Positions 32,803 to 40,610 of a stretch of DNA of 64,000 bases are shown piece after piece. The stretch spans positions 1 to 64,000 of the IMG/VR virus record IMGVR_UViG_3300037164_000059, one strand, 5' to 3'. The stretch is from a virus. A program made the position numbers and the translations under genes. The notes below the pieces were generated by a model, which had not been told where the DNA came from, did not search any database, and saw only the letters and a program-made list of their open reading frames with translations. Within the stretch, counting starts at the first letter, position 1; the number at the start of each line of letters is the position of its first letter.

Positions 32803-33312
32803 TTAATTGTTAATAATAGAATTCTTATATTTCATATTTATTTGATTAATTTTTTCAAGTAAGTTTGTAAATATTGGATTCTTTGCTTCAAATTCTTTAC
32901 CAAATTTTTCTTCAAGTTCTTTGGTAAAAGATAATAAATCTTGAATGCTTGCTTTCAACATATCTTCAATTTCGATAAGTGTTTCAAGTTGTTTATCAGC
33001 CAAATTTGTTAATCCAGCAATTCGTTTATTTTCTTCATCACTTTCTTTCATTTCTTGCATTTTTTTTTCATATTCTGAATTAAGTATAAGTACTTCTTCT
33101 TCACTTACAGTTTTAATACCTGCTTTTTTTACACGGTCATTAATTGATTTTGATAAATCACTATCATCAATAGATATATTAGGTTTTGTCATTGTTGATA
33201 ATTTTTCATCTGCTAATTTATCAATTTCAATTATTTTTTTTGCTGCTTCTGAATTAAACTCACCAGTATCAACTGCTTTTTTGAGTTTTTCTAAAAAACT
33301 TGAATCTGCCAT
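32803..33312 (-). CDS. Coiled-coil unknown protein (169 aa)
   Basis: A 169-residue, almost entirely helical protein (MADSSFLEKLKKAVDTGEFN...), rich in Lys, Glu and Leu with heptad repeats over about 75-165. No membrane segment or known domain. It sits between two unknown genes in a transcript that ends at the terminator at 32279-32308. It could be a scaffold or tail-assembly chaperone-like protein, but this is not shown. Confidence 0.62.
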   Translation of the reverse strand: MADSSFLEKLKKAVDTGEFNSEAAKKIIEIDKLADEKLSTMTKPNISIDDSDLSKSINDRVKKAGIKTVSEEEVLILNSEYEKKMQEMKESDEENKRIAGLTNLADKQLETLIEIEDMLKASIQDLLSFTKELEEKFGKEFEAKNPIFTNLLEKINQINMKYKNSIINN

Positions 33313-33332
33313 AATATTTCGTTTTAGTTTTA

Positions 33333-34244
33333 TTATAATTTTATTGTTTCCATTTCAATTCCTTCAAATTTCAGGACTTCATATATGTCATTATGTATTA
33401 ATCTTTTCACGAATTTAATAATTCTAAATGCTTTCAATTCGCCATATTCATCTCTCACATAAATTTCTTTAATATCTTGAATTTCCTTAAATGCATTTGA
33501 ATCATCATCTAATTCTAAAGTTTTAAACTTCAATGGTATGAAAAATTCTAATATCCTATATTCAAAACCGATTCTTTTTATGTGTAAATATTCTGTTAAT
33601 TCCTCAATTTTATTTATAATATTTTCATTAATATGTGTTGCTTTAATTGGAAATTCAAAAGATTTGGATTTCTTGAACATATCTTGTACCTCATATTTAA
33701 AATCCGCATTTTCTTTTTGGGTTTTTTCTACAACATCCAATACTTTTGCAAAACCCACTTCAATTGGTTTATTATTAAAAATGTACATTATTTTATAATT
33801 GTCATCTTTAGTACGCCTTTCTTCAAATTCTAAAGTCAAAACCTCACCCAATGTCTTACCAGCATGTTTATGCTTATCATCGAAAAATCCATAATGTTCA
33901 TATCTACGACCATATTGGTCTTTCATTCCATAACTCATGCCATGTTTATCTGCAGCAACAGCCATTTGATGTGGTGTTGATTTGCACATAAATTTATCTG
34001 CTTTCTTAAGAAGTTCATAATAATCTTTAACATAGCGTTCATCACGTTGACCAGCATAAAATTTTTCAAGCAAAGGATTTTTATGAAGTTTTCTTGTTGT
34101 TTTTTTATCTTTATCCTGAATATCAATAGCAGATGATTTTAATATGTCTTCTTCAGTCCTATATAATGCCAAAGAAACATATATAATAATTGTATGAATT
34201 TTTATATATGTCCAAAGAATTATTTTTTGAAATAAATGTTTCAT
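33333..34244 (-). CDS. Unknown protein with N-terminal membrane segment (303 aa)
   Basis: The first 30 residues include a hydrophobic helix (IILWTYIKIHTIIIYVSLALY) after a short basic start. The remaining 270 residues are soluble, charged and mixed alpha/beta, with conserved-looking KFYAGQRDERYVKDYYELLK and HGMSYGMKDQYGRRYEHYGF motifs. I recognise no family. The position upstream of the baseplate operon suggests a virion-assembly or membrane-associated late protein. Confidence 0.65.
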   Translation of the reverse strand: MKHLFQKIILWTYIKIHTIIIYVSLALYRTEEDILKSSAIDIQDKDKKTTRKLHKNPLLEKFYAGQRDERYVKDYYELLKKADKFMCKSTPHQMAVAADKHGMSYGMKDQYGRRYEHYGFFDDKHKHAGKTLGEVLTLEFEERRTKDDNYKIMYIFNNKPIEVGFAKVLDVVEKTQKENADFKYEVQDMFKKSKSFEFPIKATHINENIINKIEELTEYLHIKRIGFEYRILEFFIPLKFKTLELDDDSNAFKEIQDIKEIYVRDEYGELKAFRIIKFVKRLIHNDIYEVLKFEGIEMETIKL

Positions 34245-34257
34245 CTAAATTTATTAA

Positions 34258-34869
34258 TTAACTATTATTTGCTTCATTAGTCATATTATTAATTTTTTGT
34301 TCAACATTTTCTTTTTTCAATTCATCCAAATCAATTACTAATTTATTATTAATAATTGATTCTTTTTTTAAATCATTCAAAGTAGTGGAAATATTATTTA
34401 ATTCATTATTTAATGATAATTCTTTTTTTGCCTTATTATAATACACATCATTATAATCGTCAACAAATTTTTTAAATTCATTAAAAAGATTCTTATAATA
34501 TTCACCTTTCCAATTTCCATCTCGTTTAATAATTCTTTTATTTAATAAAACAGCTTCTGCTAAATAGTTAACAAACCTAGTTTCAACACCAGAAGGAAAC
34601 CTAGTTTCAACACCAGAAGGAAAAAAAGTTTGTTGAACTTTATTTTTAATTTCATCGATTTCTGGATATTCTTTCTTGATATTATCAAATCTCACATCCT
34701 CATCGAATGTAGTATTTGATTTATTGTCAACATTTTCTACTTTACCAATATCATCAGATTTGTTATAAATGTTCTGATATTTTACTGCATTTAATAATTC
34801 TTCTATTAAGAAAGGAAGTATTTTGTTAATTTCTTTTCTTATTAATTTTTTAATTTTACTTTTTTTCAT
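34258..34869 (-). CDS. Unknown coiled-coil protein containing an exact 8-residue duplication (203 aa)
   Basis: A 203-residue Lys/Asn-rich helical protein. Residues FPSGVETR occur twice in a row, encoded by a perfect 24-bp tandem repeat (34576-34623), so a recent duplication is fixed or still varying. The C-terminal 60 residues are a coiled coil (LSLNNELNNISTTLNDLKKE). No domain recognised. It lies 11 bases after the GT-B glycosyltransferase stop and may be co-expressed with it. Confidence 0.62.
   Translation of the reverse strand: MKKSKIKKLIRKEINKILPFLIEELLNAVKYQNIYNKSDDIGKVENVDNKSNTTFDEDVRFDNIKKEYPEIDEIKNKVQQTFFPSGVETRFPSGVETRFVNYLAEAVLLNKRIIKRDGNWKGEYYKNLFNEFKKFVDDYNDVYYNKAKKELSLNNELNNISTTLNDLKKESIINNKLVIDLDELKKENVEQKINNMTNEANNS
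34576..34623. repeat. Perfect 24-bp tandem duplication inside a coding region
   Basis: Two adjacent identical 24-base units (each begins cctagtttcaacacc) in frame in the 34258-34869 gene, giving two FPSGVETR units. The lack of any mismatch suggests slippage or recombination in recent generations. Confidence 0.9.
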
Positions 34870-34880
34870 GTTTTTGTTTT

Positions 34881-36269
34881 TTAAATTACTACTAATGTTT
34901 TAGCAACTACTGCCTTATAAAATTCTGCACGTTTCTGGGTTACATTTTTTAATGAATATTCAACCTTAAAGTCTTCATATAATTGTTCACCAAGTTTTTT
35001 TCTTAAATCTGCATCCAATATAAGTCTCTTTAAATACTTAACCCAATATTTTCTTGCATTTTTTGGTAATTCCATCGGAATTAATACACAATTTTCCATG
35101 TGCTTACCATGTACATTATATGGTGGAATATCTGAACATACTATAGGAAGTTTTCTTGTCCAACATTCAACTTGTTTAAGATTCGACTTCATTTTATTAA
35201 ATGGATTATTGGCAAGTGGAGCAATAACTATATCAGTTTCATCAAGTACTTGTGCATATGTATTTGCTTTTTGTGTCCAACGTCTACCAAAATTACCCTC
35301 ATTTTCATATTTTACGTTTCTTTCAAAATTCATAAGCCATTGAAGATAATCTGGATTTTTAATCATATGATGATTATCAGTTAAAATTTTTTCATAAATT
35401 AAATACACACTTTCAACTGATTTAATATCTCTTTGTTTTTGATTAAAAACATTATTTCTATATTTTTCTTTCAAATCTATGGGTAATTTAGGGATTATAT
35501 CAACATTACCTCTGGAATTATTAATTGCTTTTACTGTTTGAGGTGTCCATAAACCTCTTTTTTGTAATTCATCACCAAATTCTTGATTGAAAGTAATATC
35601 TGTTGTATTACCTTCAGTATCCCAACCGGAAATAATTACTTTGAATTTATTTCTAGTATTTATGTCATTTGATAATACATTCATAACTCCTTCAAGTTGC
35701 TCCATATCACCTAAATGCGAACTACCTGCCATATAAGTAATTCGAACCAAACCATCAGGGTCAGGTTTCCAATTATTTTGAAATTGTTTCATCCAAATAG
35801 GGTCAACAGAATTATAAAATACTTCAACATTATCTTTACCAGTTATTGTACGAATTTCTGAAGCAAATAAATCAGTTGTTGTTGTAACATAATCAGCAAT
35901 TTTAAGATTTTCAATGATTGGAATATGTAATTTTTTTTCTTGACTCATTATATAAAAAGGATGTTGCCTATGTAATTTCCAATAGTCATCAATATCAACA
36001 ATTAATATTGTCCCAGCTTTTCTTAGTTCATTCGCTAATTGAATCATTTTTTGTGTTTCGCCAAGAAATTGGCGGTGATAATGTATGATATGAAATGTTT
36101 TAAGATAATCAATGTATTTAGGGTCATTAAAATCAATTTGTGGGTTAATTTCAACATAAAAATCTTCTGAATGATTTCTTTCAAGTTCCATTGCTGGTGT
36201 TAATGTTCTAAAATAATTTACTCCAGCACCATCAAGATTGTAAAATAAAACTCTGATTTTTCCGTCCAT
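34881..36269 (-). CDS. GT-B glycosyltransferase (family 4-like)
   Basis: A 462-residue two-domain sugar transferase. N-terminal Rossmann domain: RVLFYNLDGAGVNYFRTLTP, HIIHYHRQFLGETQK, ILIVDIDDYWKLH. C-terminal domain: VRITYMAGSSHLGDME and a donor-binding region around DETDIVIAPLANNPFNKMKS and VECWTRKLPIVCSDIPPY, which is the usual GT-B switch region. Cytoplasmic; no signal. It lies between the radical SAM gene and a coiled-coil gene. Its substrate may be virion proteins, phage DNA or host glycans; base modification cannot be judged here. Confidence 0.8.
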   Translation of the reverse strand: MDGKIRVLFYNLDGAGVNYFRTLTPAMELERNHSEDFYVEINPQIDFNDPKYIDYLKTFHIIHYHRQFLGETQKMIQLANELRKAGTILIVDIDDYWKLHRQHPFYIMSQEKKLHIPIIENLKIADYVTTTTDLFASEIRTITGKDNVEVFYNSVDPIWMKQFQNNWKPDPDGLVRITYMAGSSHLGDMEQLEGVMNVLSNDINTRNKFKVIISGWDTEGNTTDITFNQEFGDELQKRGLWTPQTVKAINNSRGNVDIIPKLPIDLKEKYRNNVFNQKQRDIKSVESVYLIYEKILTDNHHMIKNPDYLQWLMNFERNVKYENEGNFGRRWTQKANTYAQVLDETDIVIAPLANNPFNKMKSNLKQVECWTRKLPIVCSDIPPYNVHGKHMENCVLIPMELPKNARKYWVKYLKRLILDADLRKKLGEQLYEDFKVEYSLKNVTQKRAEFYKAVVAKTLVVI

Positions 36270-36303
36270 GTTTATAATTTATTATAAAATAATGTAATTT
36301 ATT

Positions 36304-36312
36304 ACTAAATAC
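36304..36312 (-). promoter_or_regulatory. Variant late-type element (GTATTTAGT)
   Basis: Minus-strand TACGTATTTAGTAATAAA, 35 bases before the GT-B ATG at 36269, in the 90-base gap after the radical SAM gene. Two mismatches at the 3' end of the 9-mer. Confidence 0.4.
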
Positions 36313-36359
36313 GTAAAAATAATACAAAGTCATCAAATATGAAAGGGTTTTTAAAAAAA

Positions 36360-37142
36360 TTAAATAAAATTTAATGTGCTTTTTGGTTTAATTTTATTTT
36401 CTATTGTTGGACATAATCCACAACACAATTCTTCTTTTGTAGATAAAAATTTTTTTAATTCATCATTTGAACAATTTGAACTTAATGGTTGATACATATC
36501 AAATTCTTTCCAATATTGTTTTATTTCAGGATATTTTATTTTTTGTAATTGATAATATGTTACAATTGGACATTTCCATAATTTGCCATCATATAATTGT
36601 TTGCAAGAAACATCCCAACATACACTATAACTTTTTTTGGGATTATTTTCATTATGAAATGGTCGTATTAAATTATCAATTCCGTTATATCTTTTAGACC
36701 AAATTTTAGTATTATCTATCACATCATATTTTATATCATATTTATTAACCCATTGATTTACCAATTCTAAATTTTCGTTTAAATTATGACCATGTAATGA
36801 TATTTTTAAAAATATATTATTATTTTTTAAATAAATGGGCAAATTTGGATATTTATGTAATAATAATCCGTTAGTTAATAATTTTATATTACTATTTTTA
36901 AAATAATTTCTTATTAATTCTAATATTTCGTATATTTGGGGATTTAAAAGTGGTTCACCACCAAGTAAATGTATACTACAAGGTTGAATTTTTTTGTACC
37001 ATAATAAAAAATCATTTTCAATTTCTTTTAATGTTAATATTTTATTATGTTTACTATTTGTAAGATGATTACAACTTTCACAACTTAAATTACAAAGATG
37101 AGATATGTGATAATCAATATGAAAATTTGTTTCTATATCCAT
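36360..37142 (-). CDS. Radical SAM enzyme with Cys-rich C-terminus
   Basis: The CxxxCxxC iron-sulfur motif is at Cys17, Cys21 and Cys24 (LCNLSCESCNHLT), followed by a GGEPL motif (about 60-64) and the strand IKLLTNGLLL, all typical of the radical SAM barrel. The C-terminal third has five or more further cysteines (VCWDVSCKQLYDGKLWKCP, ELCCGLCP), resembling a SPASM/twitch auxiliary cluster used on peptide substrates. Such enzymes are rare in phages. It neighbours two unknown genes and a GT-B transferase. A peptide or sugar modification role is inferred; the substrate is unknown. Confidence 0.85.
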   Translation of the reverse strand: MDIETNFHIDYHISHLCNLSCESCNHLTNSKHNKILTLKEIENDFLLWYKKIQPCSIHLLGGEPLLNPQIYEILELIRNYFKNSNIKLLTNGLLLHKYPNLPIYLKNNNIFLKISLHGHNLNENLELVNQWVNKYDIKYDVIDNTKIWSKRYNGIDNLIRPFHNENNPKKSYSVCWDVSCKQLYDGKLWKCPIVTYYQLQKIKYPEIKQYWKEFDMYQPLSSNCSNDELKKFLSTKEELCCGLCPTIENKIKPKSTLNFI

Positions 37143-37161
37143 AATTTTATTACTAAAAACA

Positions 37162-37186
37162 TAAAAAAAGCCAATAAAATATTGGC
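37162..37186 (-). terminator. Rho-independent terminator after the 37214-37585 gene
   Basis: Minus-strand GCCAATA-ttt-TATTGGC, a 7-bp stem with a 3-base loop, is followed by TTTTTTT, 28 bases past the stop codon. The radical SAM ATG lies 20 bases further on. Confidence 0.8.
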
Positions 37187-37213
37187 ATTATATTATTTAA
37201 AAATAAATATATT

Positions 37214-37585
37214 TTATATATGTGGTATATCTATCTCAGTATCTGTTTCTTCTTCTTTTTTAACTGATTTTTTTTTACTTTTTTGAACCGATTTTTTTTC
37301 TTCATCATCAATAACTTCTTTAGTAACTGTTTTGGTTTTTATATTATTCATTGATATAGCAAGTTCTGTACCATCAATTTCATCTACAGTTATTAAATTT
37401 TTAACTCTTAATCTATGTGCTGACAATGGTAATGATGATACCGTTAAATAAACAACATCACCCGGTTTTATACTAATAACTTTTTTAGTCATTTTATCTA
37501 CATAATCAATATCAAGTATTGATTTGTATTTAAAATCACGCTTTGAAGCGAGATTTGTTATGTTTGTAATTTTAAATGTACCCAT
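37214..37585 (-). CDS. Unknown protein with Lys/Glu-rich tail (123 aa)
   Basis: Residues 1-85 look like a small beta-barrel (FKITNITNLASKRDFKYKSI, KPGDVVYLTVSSLPLSAHRL). Residues 90-123 are a charged tail alternating Lys and Glu. It may be a nucleic-acid or protein-binding late protein; I do not recognise it. It is co-transcribed with the ParB-like gene upstream (8 bases apart) and ends at a strong terminator. Confidence 0.62.
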   Translation of the reverse strand: MGTFKITNITNLASKRDFKYKSILDIDYVDKMTKKVISIKPGDVVYLTVSSLPLSAHRLRVKNLITVDEIDGTELAISMNNIKTKTVTKEVIDDEEKKSVQKSKKKSVKKEEETDTEIDIPHI

Positions 37586-37593
37586 ATTTTTAA

Positions 37594-38436
37594 TTATTTT
37601 AATCCTTGTATTAATGTATCGTTATATTTAATTCCATCATAACCATTTTTCATTGCTTTTTCTGCAATTGCTTTATTTTTTAGATTCATTGATGGCACAT
37701 TATATTGCTCACTTAATTTCTCAAAATTTACATGTGGAAACCAATTTTTTGCTAATATATCAACTGGTTCTTGTCCATCTTTATAAATAACACCTAATGC
37801 TTGTATGTCCAATAAATTTTCAAAATCAATTTCATATTTATCATATCCATCAATTGGTTTTAACATAAAAAAGTTTCCAATAACTGAATTTTCTTTAATT
37901 GGTTCTTTTCTATATGCGACAATTGTTTTTTCATTTTTACTTGGTGTTTCTGCTTGTAATGCAAGATTATCTTCTTCCAGAGAATCTAAAAATTCTGTAT
38001 TTGTATTACCCTTACCACTTTCAGCATTATTATAATAATTGATTGCACCTTGATTTTCTACTTCTTCCATATTACGTGCTTGCTCATATTCGTAAATATC
38101 TTGAATCTTATTTAATACCCTTGCTGTATCTTTTTCATTTAAATCAATTTTAATTGCTTTAAGTAACTCATTGTCAATTAATGCTTTAGTATATCTGTGG
38201 TGTCCATCAATTATTTGATTATCAATGCTTAACCAAATTGGATTCATATCATTAATATTACATTTTTCCATTTCATCTGAATATACGACAGGTTGTGATG
38301 TTTTAATATCATCGTCTTCACTTGGATTTAATGAAATTAATTCATAATTTATACCTTCTTCATCAAGTTTTTGAAGAACTATTTCAAACGGTGCACTAAC
38401 TTGTGGTAGATGATATGGTCTTCCATTTTTAAGCAT
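37594..38436 (-). CDS. ParB-like plus ADP-ribosyltransferase-like two-domain protein
   Basis: A 280-residue protein. Residues 35-120 fit the ParB/sulfiredoxin-fold pattern, with IIDGHHRYTKALID near residue 77 (DGHHR motif). Residues about 165-280 resemble the ADP-ribosyltransferase-like domain of phage polyvalent proteins: TIVAYRKEPIK, then NSVIGNFFML, and a C-terminal GYDGIKYNDTLIQGLK. This is inferred by pattern only; catalytic residues are not all evident. An exact GTATTTATA element lies 21 bases before the ATG. Probably delivered with, or expressed late in, the virion; the activity is unknown. Confidence 0.6.
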   Translation of the reverse strand: MLKNGRPYHLPQVSAPFEIVLQKLDEEGINYELISLNPSEDDDIKTSQPVVYSDEMEKCNINDMNPIWLSIDNQIIDGHHRYTKALIDNELLKAIKIDLNEKDTARVLNKIQDIYEYEQARNMEEVENQGAINYYNNAESGKGNTNTEFLDSLEEDNLALQAETPSKNEKTIVAYRKEPIKENSVIGNFFMLKPIDGYDKYEIDFENLLDIQALGVIYKDGQEPVDILAKNWFPHVNFEKLSEQYNVPSMNLKNKAIAEKAMKNGYDGIKYNDTLIQGLK

Positions 38437-38456
38437 AATGTGTTATTAAATTTTAT

Positions 38457-38465
38457 TATAAATAC
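38457..38465 (-). promoter_or_regulatory. GTATTTATA late-type promoter element
   Basis: Minus-strand ACTGTATTTATAATAAAATT, 21 bases before the ATG at 38436, splitting the ParB-like gene from the HAD-phosphatase operon upstream. Confidence 0.65.
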
Positions 38466-38472
38466 AGTTCTT

Positions 38473-39048
38473 TTAATTTTTTAATATATTTTGAATTTCT
38501 TCACGAATAATATTTAATATTGTAAATTTGTTTTCTAATAAAGATATTTTACCTTCTTTAGCTAAATATATGTTAAATCTAATACCTTTTGGAATCTGTT
38601 TCTTTATTGCTTCATAAGATTGAATATCAGTATCACGGTCTTCATAAACATTTATTTCCTTTAATTCTGGAAATTGCTGAATATAACGTAATGTTTTTTT
38701 ACCCTTATCTGGTTCAGCACGTTTCATATCTACTTTATCAACACTAATATGATTTGCATCAAGTATTGCTTGAACTTGTGGACGTAGTTTTTCCATTCTT
38801 GATGTAAGAATTACCACATAAGTATTTGGTTTTGCTTGTTCTTCTTTTAATTGTTTTAATACACTTGGAAATGGTTTAATATTGAAAACATTTAAATCCA
38901 AACTCTCAGGTCTGCCCCACCAACCTTGATATGGATATGGTTTTCCTATTTTCTCAGACCACTGAACTTTACCTATTTCTTTTTCAGGACTCATTATGAG
39001 TGTCGAGTCAAAATCAAATACACAAAGTCTTTTTATCATAACAAACAA
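38473..39048 (-). CDS. HAD-family phosphatase (Swiss-Army-Knife RNA-repair type)
   Basis: A HAD-superfamily hydrolase of 191 residues with DFDSTL (Asp12 and Asp14, nucleophile and acid/base), then VVILTSRMEK (motif II, Thr/Ser), a Lys (KRAEPDKGKK), and INVYEDRDTDIQSYE (motif IV acidic pair). The spacing and the YEDR motif match the HAD family tied to 'Swiss Army Knife' RNA-repair proteins. It probably removes phosphate from nucleic-acid ends. It overlaps the PD-(D/E)XK gene by 13 bases and shares an operon with a 2H phosphoesterase and the CCA-type protein. A Met at 39039 is an alternative start. Confidence 0.75.
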   Translation of the reverse strand: MFVMIKRLCVFDFDSTLIMSPEKEIGKVQWSEKIGKPYPYQGWWGRPESLDLNVFNIKPFPSVLKQLKEEQAKPNTYVVILTSRMEKLRPQVQAILDANHISVDKVDMKRAEPDKGKKTLRYIQQFPELKEINVYEDRDTDIQSYEAIKKQIPKGIRFNIYLAKEGKISLLENKFTILNIIREEIQNILKN

Positions 39049-39539
39049 TTATATTTCATTTCATTAATATTTCCTATTTCTTCGCAATAAGGTTCAAAAA
39101 ATCTTTTTGGTATTATATACATATCCATTTCTTTGAAAACACCTTTCTTTTGTTCAATCCTTGCTTTTTTCTTATATTCAATTTGATTTATATTTTCAAC
39201 AATACAATCATGTATTCTTTTTGTTTTAGCAATATATGTAATTTTACCATCACTAATAATCCAATAATCAGCTTTTGTAATTAATAATCCTGATTGTCTT
39301 CCCCAATATCCGGTTTCAATACAAATATTGCCACTAATACTACCCATTTTATCAAATTTACATTCAATTGTTTTTTGTTTTTCTGCAAAGTTACCATTAA
39401 AAAGTATAATATCATAATAACTATATTCTTCTTTTTTCATATTTTTATATGCAAGAGGAAATAATTTTTCATTTAAATCTTTTAAACAAAAATCCTCAAA
39501 TTCAAATCCCATTCTTGATGATTCTTTCCAATCAGCCAT
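39036..39539 (-). CDS. PD-(D/E)XK-type nuclease (167 aa)
   Basis: A restriction-nuclease-fold protein: YSYYDIILFNG gives the Asp of motif II, and KTIECKFDKMGSISGNICIE gives the E-x-K core (ECK) near residue 79, followed by the usual strand. N-terminal FEFEDFCLKDL is the motif-I helix. Length and layout fit phage resolvases or nickases of this fold rather than full restriction enzymes. It overlaps the HAD phosphatase downstream and lies one base from the 2H phosphoesterase upstream. DNA or RNA substrate is not known. Confidence 0.72.
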   Translation of the reverse strand: MADWKESSRMGFEFEDFCLKDLNEKLFPLAYKNMKKEEYSYYDIILFNGNFAEKQKTIECKFDKMGSISGNICIETGYWGRQSGLLITKADYWIISDGKITYIAKTKRIHDCIVENINQIEYKKKARIEQKKGVFKEMDMYIIPKRFFEPYCEEIGNINEMKYNCLL

Positions 39540-39540
39540 G

Positions 39541-39924
39541 TTATTTATATTCTACTTCAGTTACTTTACCTGTCACAAATATAGGTCTTTTTAATGGTTG
39601 CCAATTAATTAATTTATTTGACATCATTGGTTTACCACCATTTGCTCGATTAACAGCCATTGTTATATGTGCTTTAGCATTATGCGTTTCAAAACCACTG
39701 ACACCAACAGCCATTACTTTATCATCTATAGCGAATTCATTAACACTTAATCGTACTGGTAATCCTAAATATTTTTCAAGTTCTGGGTCAATTTCACCCA
39801 TGTTTATTGTCATATGGTCACAAATTATTTTCCAATCATTAGGAATTATTGAACTAAAACGTTCAATAAGTCGTTGTTTTGACCTATCATCAAGAACGAC
39901 TGCACTATAAGATATGTTATTCAT
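39541..39924 (-). CDS. 2H phosphoesterase-like protein
   Basis: A 127-residue protein with the two H-x-[ST]-x motifs that define the 2H (LigT/CPDase) superfamily: HMTI at 37-40 and HITM at 86-89. Such enzymes open 2',3'-cyclic phosphates on RNA or nucleotides. The spacing and the flanking strands (YSAVVLDDRSKQRL at the start) fit. It sits between a nuclease gene and an isochorismatase-like gene, sharing a base with the latter (TAATG). A role in RNA-end repair or in removing cyclic-nucleotide defence signals is possible. Confidence 0.75.
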   Translation of the reverse strand: MNNISYSAVVLDDRSKQRLIERFSSIIPNDWKIICDHMTINMGEIDPELEKYLGLPVRLSVNEFAIDDKVMAVGVSGFETHNAKAHITMAVNRANGGKPMMSNKLINWQPLKRPIFVTGKVTEVEYK

Positions 39925-40580
39925 TAATATGTAAATTTTGTTAAAACATTATAATTTTTGTTTAATGCTTTTAATGCTATTTCAACTTCTTTAAAGCATT
40001 CATTAATACCACCACCACATATTACTAATTTACCTGAAAATTTTTTTAAATAATCCATTAAGTCTGGTATATTAATACAATCTTGTGCTGGTTCTAAAAG
40101 GTCACGAACAACACTTGTATCATAATCATATTGTCGCATAAATCCATTCCACATTTCTTCATCAATATCACGACTATCATTAATATTGTGTTGAATCATA
40201 TATTTAACAAGATTAACTGTTTCATCTTCTTCAGCACCTTCATCCATACAGGTTCTAAAAAAAGCATAACCTTTATCTAAGTATTTGATAACCTGTAAAT
40301 TATCTTCTTCCAATCCATTTTCTAACAACCACATTTTATAATCATTTTCACTTATCATACCTAATGTATCAGCACCATTATATAATAAAGTAATTGAATT
40401 CATGTTATAAATATTTTCATTAATAAATTTTGTAAATTGATAAATATTAAAAGTAAAACCTTTTTCATATTCTGGTTGAATATCAACAGAAATTAAATTA
40501 GCGTTTTGAACAAGATTAATTCCAGAATCTTCCAATAATTTATTACGTTGCTGTTCTTTAATTATAATTTCTCTTTTCAT
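39924..40580 (-). CDS. Isochorismatase/cysteine-hydrolase-like protein (218 aa)
   Basis: A Rossmann-like alpha/beta protein. LISVDIQPEYEKGFTF (about 29-44) resembles the VDxQ-x-x-F start of isochorismatase-type cysteine hydrolases, and KLVICGGGINECFKEVEIAL (about 184-203) resembles the strand-helix around their catalytic cysteine (Cys196). The middle is atypical (TVNLVKYMIQHNINDSRDID). Assignment is by pattern and moderate. The product may act on a small molecule or be a structural relative. It lies 30 bases after the stop of the CCA-type protein and shares one base with the 2H gene. Confidence 0.5.
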   Translation of the reverse strand: MKREIIIKEQQRNKLLEDSGINLVQNANLISVDIQPEYEKGFTFNIYQFTKFINENIYNMNSITLLYNGADTLGMISENDYKMWLLENGLEEDNLQVIKYLDKGYAFFRTCMDEGAEEDETVNLVKYMIQHNINDSRDIDEEMWNGFMRQYDYDTSVVRDLLEPAQDCINIPDLMDYLKKFSGKLVICGGGINECFKEVEIALKALNKNYNVLTKFTY

Positions 40581-40610
40581 TTAGTTAAAATTTCTTTTAT
40601 GAAGATGTTT

